A stretch of DNA of 64,000 nucleotides, taken from contig NZ_LK391969.1 of NCBI RefSeq assembly GCF_000939975.1, positions 434,001-498,000 on the forward strand, read 5' to 3'. The notes beneath the pieces are model-generated. The model had not been told where the DNA came from, did no database searches, and worked only from the letters and a program-made list of their open reading frames with translations. A program made the position numbers and the translations under genes. Positions 27,165-36,337 of this stretch are shown in pieces. The first letter of the stretch is position 1, and every line of letters begins with the position of its first letter. This stretch comes from Pseudomonas saudimassiliensis. GTDB taxonomy: Bacteria > Pseudomonadota > Gammaproteobacteria > Pseudomonadales > Pseudomonadaceae.

Positions 27165-28496
27165 ATGGCTATCCGCAAAGTTATCTGGCAGGAAGGCATG
27201 CTGCTGCGTCCGCAGCACTTCCAGCAGAACGATCGCTACTACGACTACCAGTTGAAGGTCCGTACCCAGCGGCAGACCGGCTGCAGCTGGGGTTTCTTCC
27301 AGCTGGAGATCGATCATCAGTTTCTCACCACCGGCAAGCTGGTGATCAGCCAGGCCAGCGGCATTCTCCCCGACGGTACGCTGTTCGAACTGGGCACCGA
27401 GCAGGAGCCGCTGGCCCTGGATATTCCGCCCAACACCAGCAATGCCCCGGTCTACCTGAGCCTGCCGCTGGTCAGCGGCAACCATATCGAGGCGCGGCGA
27501 CCGGAGCAGAAGGACGTCCTTGCCCGATACGTCGTACGGCAGGCCGAGGTGGCCGACGCCAACGCAGGAGACAGCAGCTCGGCACAGGTCAGCTGCGGCC
27601 AACCCGACTTTCGCCTGCAGCTGGGTGATGAAGAGGACAGTCAAGCCTGCGTGCGGCTGAAACTCTGCCAGATCCTGGACACCACGCCCGACGGCGTGGT
27701 CAGCCTGGACCAGGACTATATTCCCACCCACCTGCATTTCCAGACCAGTCCGTTTCTGCAAACCTGCGTCAAGGAAGTCATCGGCATGCTCGCTCACCGG
27801 GGCGACATCCTGGCCGAGCGCGTGCGGGCTACCGGCAAGACCGGCGCGGCGGAAGTGGGTGATTTCCTGATGCTGCAGTTGATCAACCGGGTCGAGCCGG
27901 TACTGCGTCATTACCTGACCCTGGAGCAGACCCACCCCGAACACATCTATCGCGAGCTGCTGGCCATGCTCGGCGAGCTGTCGAGCTACTCCGGCGAGGT
28001 CCGCCGGCCCCGGCTGGAAAGCCGCTATCAGCACAGCGATCAGGGGCCGAGCTTCCGCAAACTGATGATCGCCATCCGCCAGGTCCTGTCCATGGTGCTG
28101 GAGCAGCACGCCATCGAACTGGCCCTGCAACAGCGTCAATACGGCATCCAGGTATCGCCATTGAACGATCACAAGCTGCTCGGCAATGCCGCCTTCGTAC
28201 TCGCGGCCAGTGCCCACTGCGATTCGGAGGAACTGCGCCAGCGGCTGCCGGCGCACCTCAAGGTCGGGCCGGTGGAGCGGATTCGCCAACTGGTCAACCT
28301 GCACCTGCCGGGCATCCGCATCCGACCCATGCCGGTGGCACCGCGGCAGATCCCCTTCCACTCGGGCAAGACCTATTTCGCCCTGGAACTCAGCTCCGAA
28401 GACCTGGCACAGCTGGAGCGCTCGGGCGGTTTCGCCTTCCACGTTTCCGGCGAATTCCCGGGGCTGGAAATAATGTTCTGGGCCATCAGGAGCTGA
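27165..28496 (+). CDS. tssK: T6SS baseplate-membrane connector TssK
   Basis: The protein is 443 residues, the usual length. The family opening KVIWQEGMLLRPQHFQQNDRYY is present, as is the shoulder-domain SPFLQTCVKEVIGMLAHRGD. TssK joins the wedge complex to TssL and TssM at the inner membrane. Neighbouring stop and start codons are a few bases apart on both sides. Confidence 0.95.
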   Translation: MAIRKVIWQEGMLLRPQHFQQNDRYYDYQLKVRTQRQTGCSWGFFQLEIDHQFLTTGKLVISQASGILPDGTLFELGTEQEPLALDIPPNTSNAPVYLSLPLVSGNHIEARRPEQKDVLARYVVRQAEVADANAGDSSSAQVSCGQPDFRLQLGDEEDSQACVRLKLCQILDTTPDGVVSLDQDYIPTHLHFQTSPFLQTCVKEVIGMLAHRGDILAERVRATGKTGAAEVGDFLMLQLINRVEPVLRHYLTLEQTHPEHIYRELLAMLGELSSYSGEVRRPRLESRYQHSDQGPSFRKLMIAIRQVLSMVLEQHAIELALQQRQYGIQVSPLNDHKLLGNAAFVLAASAHCDSEELRQRLPAHLKVGPVERIRQLVNLHLPGIRIRPMPVAPRQIPFHSGKTYFALELSSEDLAQLERSGGFAFHVSGEFPGLEIMFWAIRS

Positions 28497-28497
28497 C

Positions 28498-29385
28498 ATG
28501 ACCATCAGGGAACTACATCACGGCCAGGATGACCAGACCGTCATCCTCCACCGCGGCAACGAAACGCCGGCACAGACGGCGCTGACGGACTTCACCCCGC
28601 CGGCGAAATTCGAACCCCTGGACGAACGCATGATCTACGCGGCGCGCGTGCGTCCAGCGGAAAGCTTCAACCTCAGTCTCAACCCCCTTACCGGCGCTGC
28701 GGCCACCCTGCTGTCGGAGGTGGTACGGCTCAAGCACAGCCACGCCGCCGAGGACCTGCCCCACCTGCGCGAGCACCTGATCACCGAGATCAAATTGTTC
28801 GAGCATCGCACCCTGCAGGAGGGCATGGAAAGCAGCCAGGTGATGGCCGCCCGCTACGTTATCTGCACCACCCTGGACGAGGCGGTGGTCACCACCCCCT
28901 GGGGTAACGAAAGCGAATGGTCACAGATGAGTTTGCTCAGCAGCTTCCACAACGAGACCTTCGGCGGCGAGAAGTTCTTCCTGCTGCTCGAACGGCTGTC
29001 GCGCAACCCGGTGAAACATCTGGCCATGCTGGAGCTGATGTACCTGTGCCTGTCCCTGGGCTTCGAGGGCAAGTATCGGGTGCTGCCGCGGGGCATGCAG
29101 GAGCTGGAGCTGATCCGTGACAGTCTGTTTCGCCAGATCCGCCAGCTGCGCGGCGATATTCCGCGGGATATCTCGCCCCACTGGGAGGGTCTGCAGCACC
29201 CGGGTGGCCAGTTGATCAGGATCATTCCCGGCTGGCTGGTGGCGCTGTCCACGGTGATCTGCCTGGCCGTCATGTACGGCGGCTTCAGCTGGGTACTCAA
29301 TGAGCAGCGTGCCAGCATCCTGCAGCCCTGGGTCAGCCAGGCATCCATCGAATCATCATTGTCATCCAGGGAAGACGGTCAATGA
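28498..29385 (+). CDS. tssL: T6SS inner-membrane protein TssL (DotU/IcmH-like)
   Basis: The protein is 295 residues, with a cytoplasmic DotU domain (about 60-215, ATLLSEVVRL…YVICTTLDEAVVTTPWGN) and one C-terminal transmembrane segment (about 240-262, IIPGWLVALSTVICLAVMYGG) followed by a short periplasmic tail. There is no OmpA-like peptidoglycan-binding extension. Its stop overlaps the tssM start by 4 bases. Confidence 0.94.
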   Translation: MTIRELHHGQDDQTVILHRGNETPAQTALTDFTPPAKFEPLDERMIYAARVRPAESFNLSLNPLTGAAATLLSEVVRLKHSHAAEDLPHLREHLITEIKLFEHRTLQEGMESSQVMAARYVICTTLDEAVVTTPWGNESEWSQMSLLSSFHNETFGGEKFFLLLERLSRNPVKHLAMLELMYLCLSLGFEGKYRVLPRGMQELELIRDSLFRQIRQLRGDIPRDISPHWEGLQHPGGQLIRIIPGWLVALSTVICLAVMYGGFSWVLNEQRASILQPWVSQASIESSLSSREDGQ

Positions 29386-32300
29386 ACATCAGGTCTCTTT
29401 TGTATCGCATCCTCGCACTGTTCCGCCGCGGCTGGGCTTTCAGCCTGTGCGCGGTGCTGGCAGTGTCGGCACTGGTCTGGGTCGCCGGTCCGCTGCTGGC
29501 CATCAATGACCATAAGTTCCTGGCGCCGGTCGCCAATCGCCTGCTCCTCATCTGCGTGCTGTTGCTGGTCTGGGGGATCTGCGTTGCCGTTGTCCATTGG
29601 CGTAACAACAAGCAGAAGAAGGCCGAAGAAGACGATGAGCACGCCCAGGAACGCCTGCGCCGCGAAGGCATCATCGTCGAAGAGCAATACGAGCTGCACA
29701 ACCGCTATCGCAACGCCGTCCGCACGCTGCGCCGCTCCAGTTTCTATCGTGGCCGAAGTGAGCGCTGGCGCAGCGAGCTGCCCTGGTACCTGTTGATCGG
29801 CCCGCAGGGCAGCGGCAAGACCAGCCTGCTGGATTTCTCCGGTATCGAGTTCCCGCTCAACAAGAACGAGAAGGGTCGCATGACCCGGGACATTTCGCCG
29901 ACCCGCCACGCCGACTGGTATTTTGCCGAGCATGCCGTGTTGATTGATACCGCGGGCCGTTATCTCACCCAGCCCGACAACCAGATCGACAGCCTGGCCT
30001 GGCAGACCCTGCTGACCCTGCTACGCCGTCGGCGGCCGCGCCCGCTCAATGGGGTGCTGGTCAACGTTCCGATCGACCAGTTGCTTGGTCAGAACGAGCT
30101 GGGGCTGGAAACCCTGGCCCGGCAGACCCGCCAGCGCCTGCTGGAAATCAACCAGAAGCTGGGCATGGACGTGCCCGTGTACCTGGTGCTGAGCAAGGCC
30201 GACGGGCTGCTGGGTTTTGATGAATACTTCGATCAGTTATCCCGCGACGAAGCCGACCAGGTGCTCGGCGCTACCTTCAGCGAAGGCCAGGACGGCACCA
30301 GCATCCAGGTGGTGCGCGAGGAGTTCGAGGAACTGCTGCGCCGGCTCAACAGCCAGGTCATCTCCCGTCTGCACCAGGAGCGTGACACCCAGCGCCGCGG
30401 GCGCATCCTGGACTTCCCCCATCAGCTGGGTACTATCGGCGAGCGGCTGGGCCTGTTCATCGAACTGGCCTTTTCCGGCAACCGCTATCAGCAGGCGGCG
30501 CAGCTGCGTGGTTTCTACCTCACCAGCGCCCCGCACCTGCAGAGCCAGGTCGATCCGCTGACCGCCAGCATTGGCCAGAACCTGTCGCCGCTGGCCAGTG
30601 AGCTGCCCTCCCTGCGCAGCGGCCAGGCCCGTTTCATCCACCACCTGCTGAGCCGCGTGGTCTTCCCCGAGTCCGCACTAGCTGGCCTGGACCAGCGCGA
30701 GGTGAAACGCATCAACTGGCGCCAGCGCAGCATGTACGCCTGCGCCGTGGTCTGCCTGCTGGCGCTTGGACTGACCTGGACCAGCAGCTTCTCGAATAAT
30801 CATGACCGCCTTGAGCAACTGCGGGACATGGGTCGGGAGCTGGCCCAGGAACGCCGCGGTATCGAGCCCCGGGACGATGCCCGGGACCTGCTTGGCGTAC
30901 TGGACGCCAGCTACGCCGCCAGCCAGCTGTTCCCACCCGCAGACGAGGTAGCCTGGCGCCATCGCGGCGGCTTGTACCAGGGCGAGAAGGTGACCGCCAC
31001 GCTCGATCAGGCCTATTACCGCGACCTGGAGACACTGCTGTTGCCGCGGGTCGGCCAGCAGCTGGAGCGGCAGATTCGCCACAGCATGAACAACCGCGAG
31101 CGTCTGCTGGATAATCTTCGCGCCTACCTGATGCTCAACCTGGCCAACCGCCGGGATACCGACTGGCTGCAGGACTGGCTGGCGGCGGACTGGTCACGCC
31201 TGTACCCGGGTAATGACCGGGTCCAGGACGGCCTGAATGCCCACTTCCAGCGCCTGCTCGACAAGTCCTTTGCGCCCTACCGGCTCAACGGGCGCCTGGT
31301 TGCCGAAGCACGCTTGCAACTGCGTAGCGAATCGCTGGCGAGCATCCTCTATCGCAGTCTCGGAGAACAGGCCCAAAGCCTGCCGGAATATCGTCTGGTC
31401 TACCATCTCGGCCCCAACGCCAGCCTGATCACCGGCAGCAACTACAGCATCCCCGGCTTCTATACCCGCAAGGGTTATCAGAAGATGTTTGCCGACCGCG
31501 GCGCCAGCCTGGTGGGCAATATCCTCAAGGACAACTGGGTGCTGGGCGAGAGCGACAAGCTGAGCAGCAAGGACATGGAGCGGCTGCAGGCGGAAATGGA
31601 GCAGCTGTATTTCCAGGACTATGCCAACTACTGGTCCGAGGCCCTGTCATTATTGAAGTCCGAGCCACTGGTCAACGCCGGCCAGGCCGCGCAACAACTG
31701 GCCGGTTTGACCACCGCCAGCTCGCCGATACTGCGCCTGCTGACCGAAGTGCATGAGAACACCCGCTTCAGTGCCGAGCCACCCGCTGCGGATGGGTTGG
31801 CCGATACGGATCTCCTGCCAGCCATCGAGGTCGCCACCAATAACGCGCGGCAGCTACTGGAACGCCGCTTCGAACCCCTGCACCGCCTGCTCGATGAGCA
31901 AGGCGCGGCGGGGGCGGAACTGGCCGGCGCCATGCAGTCGCTCAATGCGCTGCAACAGCAACTTTCCAGCCTGGCCCATGCCAGTTCGCCGCAGCAGGCC
32001 GCCTTCGAAATGGCCAAGGTCCGCATGACCGGTCGGCAGGACGCCATCAACCAGGTGCGTGCCCATGCCGACCTGCTACCGCAACCGGTGGGCGCCTGGT
32101 TCAACACCATGGCGGCCGAAAGCTGGATGCTGGTGCTGGACGATGCCTACCAGCACATTGCCGAGCGTTACCGCAGCGAATTCTACGCCCCCTATCGCGC
32201 CTCGCTGCATCAGCGTTATCCGTTCCGCGCCAACACCGAAAGCGAAGTGGCCCTGGCCGACTTCCGCGAGTTCTTCCGGGTCCAGGGCGTAGCGGACAAT

Positions 32301-32855
32301 TTCTTCGATAACTATCTGCGCCCCTTTGTCAGCGGCAGTGCGAAGCGGTACCACCTGCGCCGGGTCGACGGGCGGGGACTGCCGCTGTCCAGCCAGTTCC
32401 TGGCGCAGATGAGTCGCATCCAGACCATCCGCAAAAGCTTCTTCAGCGAAAGCCCCGACGAGCCGCAGATCCTGTTCAAGCTGGAGCCCTACTCGCTGGA
32501 TTCCAGCCTCGGTCGTGCCAGCTTCCGCTTTGGCGACCAGAGCATGGAGTATCGCCACGGCCCCATCGTGCAGACCCCGTTCCGCTGGCCGGCCAGCGCG
32601 GAGGATGGGCGCATTACCCTGACCGTGGAAGACCTCGGCGGCAAGCGCACCAGCCTGGAACAGAACTCCGGCGCCTGGTCGCTGTTCCGCCTGCTGGAGC
32701 AGATGGAAGTGGCCCACCACAACGACCGCGACGTGTTGTTGGTCAAGGCCAGTCTCGGCGGCATGCGGGCCAATTACCTGCTGCACAGCCAACGCTCACC
32801 CAACCCCTTCGATATCAGCCTGATGCGCGGCTTCAGCCTGCCGGCGAAGTTGTAA
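29382..32855 (+). CDS. tssM: T6SS inner-membrane protein TssM (IcmF-like)
   Basis: The protein is 1157 residues. Two transmembrane helices lie near the N-terminus (about 17-40 and 53-72), followed by a cytoplasmic NTPase-like domain with an intact Walker A GPQGSGKT at 140-147, as in the IcmF subset that binds nucleotide. A third helix (about 450-468) leads to a large periplasmic part that contacts TssJ. It forms the trans-envelope channel with TssJ and TssL. Confidence 0.95.
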   Translation: MNIRSLLYRILALFRRGWAFSLCAVLAVSALVWVAGPLLAINDHKFLAPVANRLLLICVLLLVWGICVAVVHWRNNKQKKAEEDDEHAQERLRREGIIVEEQYELHNRYRNAVRTLRRSSFYRGRSERWRSELPWYLLIGPQGSGKTSLLDFSGIEFPLNKNEKGRMTRDISPTRHADWYFAEHAVLIDTAGRYLTQPDNQIDSLAWQTLLTLLRRRRPRPLNGVLVNVPIDQLLGQNELGLETLARQTRQRLLEINQKLGMDVPVYLVLSKADGLLGFDEYFDQLSRDEADQVLGATFSEGQDGTSIQVVREEFEELLRRLNSQVISRLHQERDTQRRGRILDFPHQLGTIGERLGLFIELAFSGNRYQQAAQLRGFYLTSAPHLQSQVDPLTASIGQNLSPLASELPSLRSGQARFIHHLLSRVVFPESALAGLDQREVKRINWRQRSMYACAVVCLLALGLTWTSSFSNNHDRLEQLRDMGRELAQERRGIEPRDDARDLLGVLDASYAASQLFPPADEVAWRHRGGLYQGEKVTATLDQAYYRDLETLLLPRVGQQLERQIRHSMNNRERLLDNLRAYLMLNLANRRDTDWLQDWLAADWSRLYPGNDRVQDGLNAHFQRLLDKSFAPYRLNGRLVAEARLQLRSESLASILYRSLGEQAQSLPEYRLVYHLGPNASLITGSNYSIPGFYTRKGYQKMFADRGASLVGNILKDNWVLGESDKLSSKDMERLQAEMEQLYFQDYANYWSEALSLLKSEPLVNAGQAAQQLAGLTTASSPILRLLTEVHENTRFSAEPPAADGLADTDLLPAIEVATNNARQLLERRFEPLHRLLDEQGAAGAELAGAMQSLNALQQQLSSLAHASSPQQAAFEMAKVRMTGRQDAINQVRAHADLLPQPVGAWFNTMAAESWMLVLDDAYQHIAERYRSEFYAPYRASLHQRYPFRANTESEVALADFREFFRVQGVADNFFDNYLRPFVSGSAKRYHLRRVDGRGLPLSSQFLAQMSRIQTIRKSFFSESPDEPQILFKLEPYSLDSSLGRASFRFGDQSMEYRHGPIVQTPFRWPASAEDGRITLTVEDLGGKRTSLEQNSGAWSLFRLLEQMEVAHHNDRDVLLVKASLGGMRANYLLHSQRSPNPFDISLMRGFSLPAKL

Positions 32856-33586
32856 TGAGTGGGTCAGCAGGCATCTGGCGCTGCGCCGCCCGCACCGACA
32901 CGGGCAAGGTGCGGGCACGCAACGAAGATGCCTTCCTGGCACTACCCGAGCGGGGCCTGTGGCTGGTGGCAGACGGCATGGGCGGCCACCTGAACGGCGA
33001 TCTGGCCAGCCGCCTGATCGTCGAGCGGCTGGCCGAGCTGCCCGACTTTCTCGACCTTGATCAGCAGGTCGACTGGATGCGCTCGGCGCTGCACCTGCTC
33101 AACCGGCATCTGGCGACCGACCTGACGGTGCACAACGATCATCCCGAGGCGATCGTCGGCAGTACCGTGGTGGCCATGCTCGCCCAGGGTGACCAGGCAT
33201 GCTGCCTGTGGGCAGGGGACAGTCGATGCTATATGTGGCGCGGCGGCAGGCTATTTCAACTGACGCGGGATCATTCCTACATGGAAGAGTTGATCAGTGA
33301 TCAGGGGGTTAGCCCGGCCGAGGCGGCCCGACACCCGTCAGCGCGGGCGCTGACCCGGGCCATCGGCGCCCATGAGAAACTGGAGCTGGACATGATCCGC
33401 TTCACTGTCTACCCCGGCGATACCCTGCTGCTATGCAGCGACGGGCTCTATCAGAGCTTGTTACCCGACACCCTTGGCGCGGCGTTGAACCTGCCATCGC
33501 CCTCGCTGGCGCTCCAGAGGCTGTTCAACCAGTGCCTGGCAGGCCCGGCACGTGACAACATCAGTGCCGTGGTAATCCGCCGCTGA
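32855..33586 (+). CDS. T6SS-associated PP2C Ser/Thr phosphatase (Stp1/PppA-like)
   Basis: The protein is 243 residues and its ATG overlaps the tssM stop. It has the PP2C metal motifs: RNEDAF and ADGMGGH near residues 24-48, WAGDSRCY in the middle, and DNISAVV at the end. It removes phosphate from the targets of the adjacent kinase. The pair matches the stp1-stk1 genes closing the P. aeruginosa H2-T6SS locus, as I recall. Confidence 0.93.
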   Translation: MSGSAGIWRCAARTDTGKVRARNEDAFLALPERGLWLVADGMGGHLNGDLASRLIVERLAELPDFLDLDQQVDWMRSALHLLNRHLATDLTVHNDHPEAIVGSTVVAMLAQGDQACCLWAGDSRCYMWRGGRLFQLTRDHSYMEELISDQGVSPAEAARHPSARALTRAIGAHEKLELDMIRFTVYPGDTLLLCSDGLYQSLLPDTLGAALNLPSPSLALQRLFNQCLAGPARDNISAVVIRR

Positions 33587-33589
33587 GAC

Positions 33590-34597
33590 ATGGATATCGA
33601 GATGACGACATCAGAGAAAAAACCCCAGTCTTCCAAGCTCACCCGTCTCGCCAGCGCCGCGAACGAGACGACGACGCTGCAGAAAACCGCAGCCGGCGGC
33701 GTTGACGTACTGCCGCAGGTGCTCTGCAAGCGCTACCGGATCGAGCGGCTGCTCGGGGTCGGTGGTATGGGCGCCGTTTACCGAGCGAAGGATCTGATGC
33801 GCGCCCATTTTGGCGATCCCGAACCCTGGGTGGCGTTGAAGGCCCTTAATGAGACCTTTCTCGAATACCCCGATGCCAGCGCCCTGCTCTACAGCGAATA
33901 CGCCCTGACCAACCGCCTGCATCATGCCCACATTGTCCGGCTGCATGACTTCACCATCGACCGCCCGAGCCAGCGCGCCTTCATCACCATGGAGCTGCTC
34001 AAGGGGCCGACGCTGGATCAATTGATCGAAGCCAATCCGGCCGGTCTGCCCTGGGATGAGCTGCAGGCCATTGCGATACCGCTGCTGCAGGCGCTGACCT
34101 ATTCGCACAGTCACGGTGTCCTGCATGGCGACCTCAAGCCAAGCAACGTCATTCTCACGGAGGATGGTGTCAGGTTGTTTGATTTCGGTCTGGGCCAGGC
34201 TATCGACGGGTTGTTGCCCGGGCTGCCCCGGCTCAGCCGTAAGCGTATAGCTGCCTGGACCCCGCGCTACGCGGCCCTGGAGCTGATCAACGGCGAGCCG
34301 CTGACCGCTTCAGCCGACGTCTACGCGATGGCCTGCATATTGTATGAATTGAGTGGCGGATTGCACCCCTTCAGCCGACTGACCGCGCAGCAGGCCAAGG
34401 ACATGCAACAGGATCAATCGCTACAGCGACCAGCCAATCTGCCAGCGCACTGCTGGCCGGCATTGCGTAATGCCCTCTCCTTCAATCTGCAGCATCGCAC
34501 GGTGGATGCTGCAGGATTATTGAAGATATTCAGCACTGCGAAACCGAACTGGGTCTTGAGCAAGGTACGCCAATACTTCCCCGCTCGTGGCGAGTGA
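33590..34597 (+). CDS. T6SS-associated Ser/Thr protein kinase (Stk1-like)
   Basis: The protein is 335 residues, a kinase domain preceded by about 50 polar residues and without any transmembrane or periplasmic sensor part, unlike the larger PpkA. The glycine loop reads GVGGMGAVY, the ATP lysine is Lys84 (VALKAL), the catalytic loop is HGDLKPSN at 179-186 and the DFG is at 198-200. HGD in place of HRD makes it a non-RD kinase. Its likely target is the FHA protein or another T6SS subunit. It is the last gene of the operon. Confidence 0.93.
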   Translation: MDIEMTTSEKKPQSSKLTRLASAANETTTLQKTAAGGVDVLPQVLCKRYRIERLLGVGGMGAVYRAKDLMRAHFGDPEPWVALKALNETFLEYPDASALLYSEYALTNRLHHAHIVRLHDFTIDRPSQRAFITMELLKGPTLDQLIEANPAGLPWDELQAIAIPLLQALTYSHSHGVLHGDLKPSNVILTEDGVRLFDFGLGQAIDGLLPGLPRLSRKRIAAWTPRYAALELINGEPLTASADVYAMACILYELSGGLHPFSRLTAQQAKDMQQDQSLQRPANLPAHCWPALRNALSFNLQHRTVDAAGLLKIFSTAKPNWVLSKVRQYFPARGE

Positions 34598-34627
34598 CCT
34601 AGCGCGATACGTGATCTGGTCGGCCGA

Positions 34628-34702
34628 TCAACGGAAACCGAGGAATGAAAGAATGGCCAGCACAATAACCACGGCACCAACGATATAGACGATATTGTTC
34701 AT
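34628..34702 (-). CDS. 24-residue membrane microprotein
   Basis: Minus strand: the ATG at 34702 is preceded by an unusually complete Shine-Dalgarno AAGGAGGTAA (34715-34706), and the frame ends at TGA after 24 codons. The peptide is MNNIVYIVGAVVIVLAILSF plus LGFR, a single hydrophobic helix with a basic C-terminus. Very similar short peptides occur in Pseudomonas genomes as far as I recall, without known function. It stands alone between the convergent T6SS kinase and DUF1329 genes. The gap 34703-34898 shows no other gene. Confidence 0.72.
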   Translation of the reverse strand: MNNIVYIVGAVVIVLAILSFLGFR

Positions 34703-34898
34703 GGATTACCTCCTTAGATGAGAGTTGAACCACGATTTATCGCAGTCCACGTAACGGAGAAGCTCGGTTCTGCTGAATCCTCTCCCGTTGTGATTTTGGA
34801 CAGCCTCGTTTCCGAAAAAGTTTGATCCAATTGCTTCAACCTGAGCCCTGCGTGGCCGCATCCTTTCGATGAGCACATCCCCACCGGATCACCCGCAT

Positions 34899-34927
34899 AA
34901 AAAAAGGGAGCCCGAAGGCTCCCTTTT
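34899..34927 (-). terminator. Rho-independent terminator of the DUF1302-DUF1329 operon
   Basis: On the minus strand AAGGGAGCC and GGCTCCCTT form a 9-bp stem around TTCG-type bases, followed by a run of T residues (34905-34899). It lies about 20 bases beyond the stop of the DUF1329 gene. Confidence 0.88.
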
Positions 34928-34948
34928 CCATCACCCAAGGTGATCAGC

Positions 34949-36319
34949 TTAACGAACACCCGCCGAGCGCAGCGCTGACGGAGTGAATTCGTTATACGAA
35001 GGGGTCATGCCGAACTTGGGTGCGGATGCCTCTTCGTTGTACATACCCAACGCGATGTAGCGGCCTGCCAGCAGGTCGTACAGGGTCTCGGTGCTGTAGC
35101 CCGGCAGCTGCTCGCTGTAGGCGTGGGCCAGGTGGCCTTCCGCTACGCGCCACAGGGTGCCGCGACCATCGTAATGGTCAGCCAGGTTCAGCATCCAGGA
35201 ATCTTCATCGAAGAAGAAGTTACGCTGGGCGTAGATGTGGCGCTGACCGTCCTTCACGTTGCCCTGGACTTCCCACACGCGGTGCAGCTCGAAGCGGGTG
35301 TGCTCGGGGTTGATGTGCCCGGCCTGCAGGATGTCGCTGTACTTCAGGCTCGGATCAGACAGCTTGTAGCTGTTGTACGGTACGTAGATTTCCTTCTTGC
35401 CGACCAGCTTCCAGTTGTAGCGATCCGGCGCGCCACTGAACATGGAGAAGTTGTCGGTGGTACGCATACCGTCAGAAGCGGTACCCGGACCATCGTAGGC
35501 TACCTGCGGTGCGCGACGTACGCGACGCTGACCAGCGTTGTAGACCCACGCCATGCGCGGCTCTTTCAACTGATCCAGGGTGTCATGAACCAGCAGTACG
35601 TTACCGGCCAGACGCGCCGGGGCGTTTACCCGCTGCTTGAAGTACACCAGGACGTTGGCGGCTTTTTCCAGGTCCACGTCAGGCATGAACTGCGGATAGG
35701 CTACGTCTTCCTGGAACTTGATCAGGGTGTAGGAGCCATTGGTCTGCGGCATGGCTTGCACGTAGGAACGCTGCAGGTTCTTGCGATACCGGGTCAGGTG
35801 GTTCCATACCACTTCGCCACCGACCTTGGGGATCGGGAAAGCAAAGCTGCCGTGGGTAAAGTTGTCGATACCATCACCACCGTTGACCAGCTTGGCCTTG
35901 CCGGCGGTCTGCTTGATCTGGTCATAAACCGACTGTGGCAGAGCTACGCTGCGGTGGGTCTTGTACACCGGCATGCGGAAAGTTTCCGGGTAGCGCTCGA
36001 ACATGGCGATCTGACCGGGGGTCAGCTTGTCCTTGTGCTCCTGGTAGTTCTGCGCGGTGATCTCGAATTCCGGCTGCTCGCCTTCATAGGGGTTTTCCCA
36101 GAAGCCACGCTCGATCTGCTTGCCGGCGTCGGTAGCCAGGCCACCGGTCCACTCAGGGATGGTGCCCGCAGCGTTGCCGGCCTTTTCCGCACCGACCGGG
36201 GTCAGGGTATTACCCAGTTGATCGATTTCGGCCTGGGTCAGGCTCTGGGCCATGACGCTGGAAGCGATCATGCTGAGGGCCAGACCACATGCACCCAATA
36301 CTGTTTTTTGCATACGCAT
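34949..36319 (-). CDS. DUF1329 family periplasmic/outer-membrane-associated protein
   Basis: The protein is 456 residues from the ATG at 36319, 9 bases after GGAG; an upstream TTG-initiated frame is not needed. The signal peptide ends at VMAQS. It shows the DUF1329 pattern: TPVGAEKAGN…GTIPEWTGG at the mature N-terminus, then NFTHGSFAFPIPK and the C-terminal repeat of beta-strand segments that resembles LolB/LppX-like lipid carriers. It is the second gene of a two-gene operon with the DUF1302 gene, 18 bases apart. The pair is widespread in Pseudomonas and is tied by context to uptake or handling of hydrophobic substrates. Confidence 0.9.
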   Translation of the reverse strand: MRMQKTVLGACGLALSMIASSVMAQSLTQAEIDQLGNTLTPVGAEKAGNAAGTIPEWTGGLATDAGKQIERGFWENPYEGEQPEFEITAQNYQEHKDKLTPGQIAMFERYPETFRMPVYKTHRSVALPQSVYDQIKQTAGKAKLVNGGDGIDNFTHGSFAFPIPKVGGEVVWNHLTRYRKNLQRSYVQAMPQTNGSYTLIKFQEDVAYPQFMPDVDLEKAANVLVYFKQRVNAPARLAGNVLLVHDTLDQLKEPRMAWVYNAGQRRVRRAPQVAYDGPGTASDGMRTTDNFSMFSGAPDRYNWKLVGKKEIYVPYNSYKLSDPSLKYSDILQAGHINPEHTRFELHRVWEVQGNVKDGQRHIYAQRNFFFDEDSWMLNLADHYDGRGTLWRVAEGHLAHAYSEQLPGYSTETLYDLLAGRYIALGMYNEEASAPKFGMTPSYNEFTPSALRSAGVR

Positions 36320-36337
36320 ATTGTTTTTCTCCAAACC

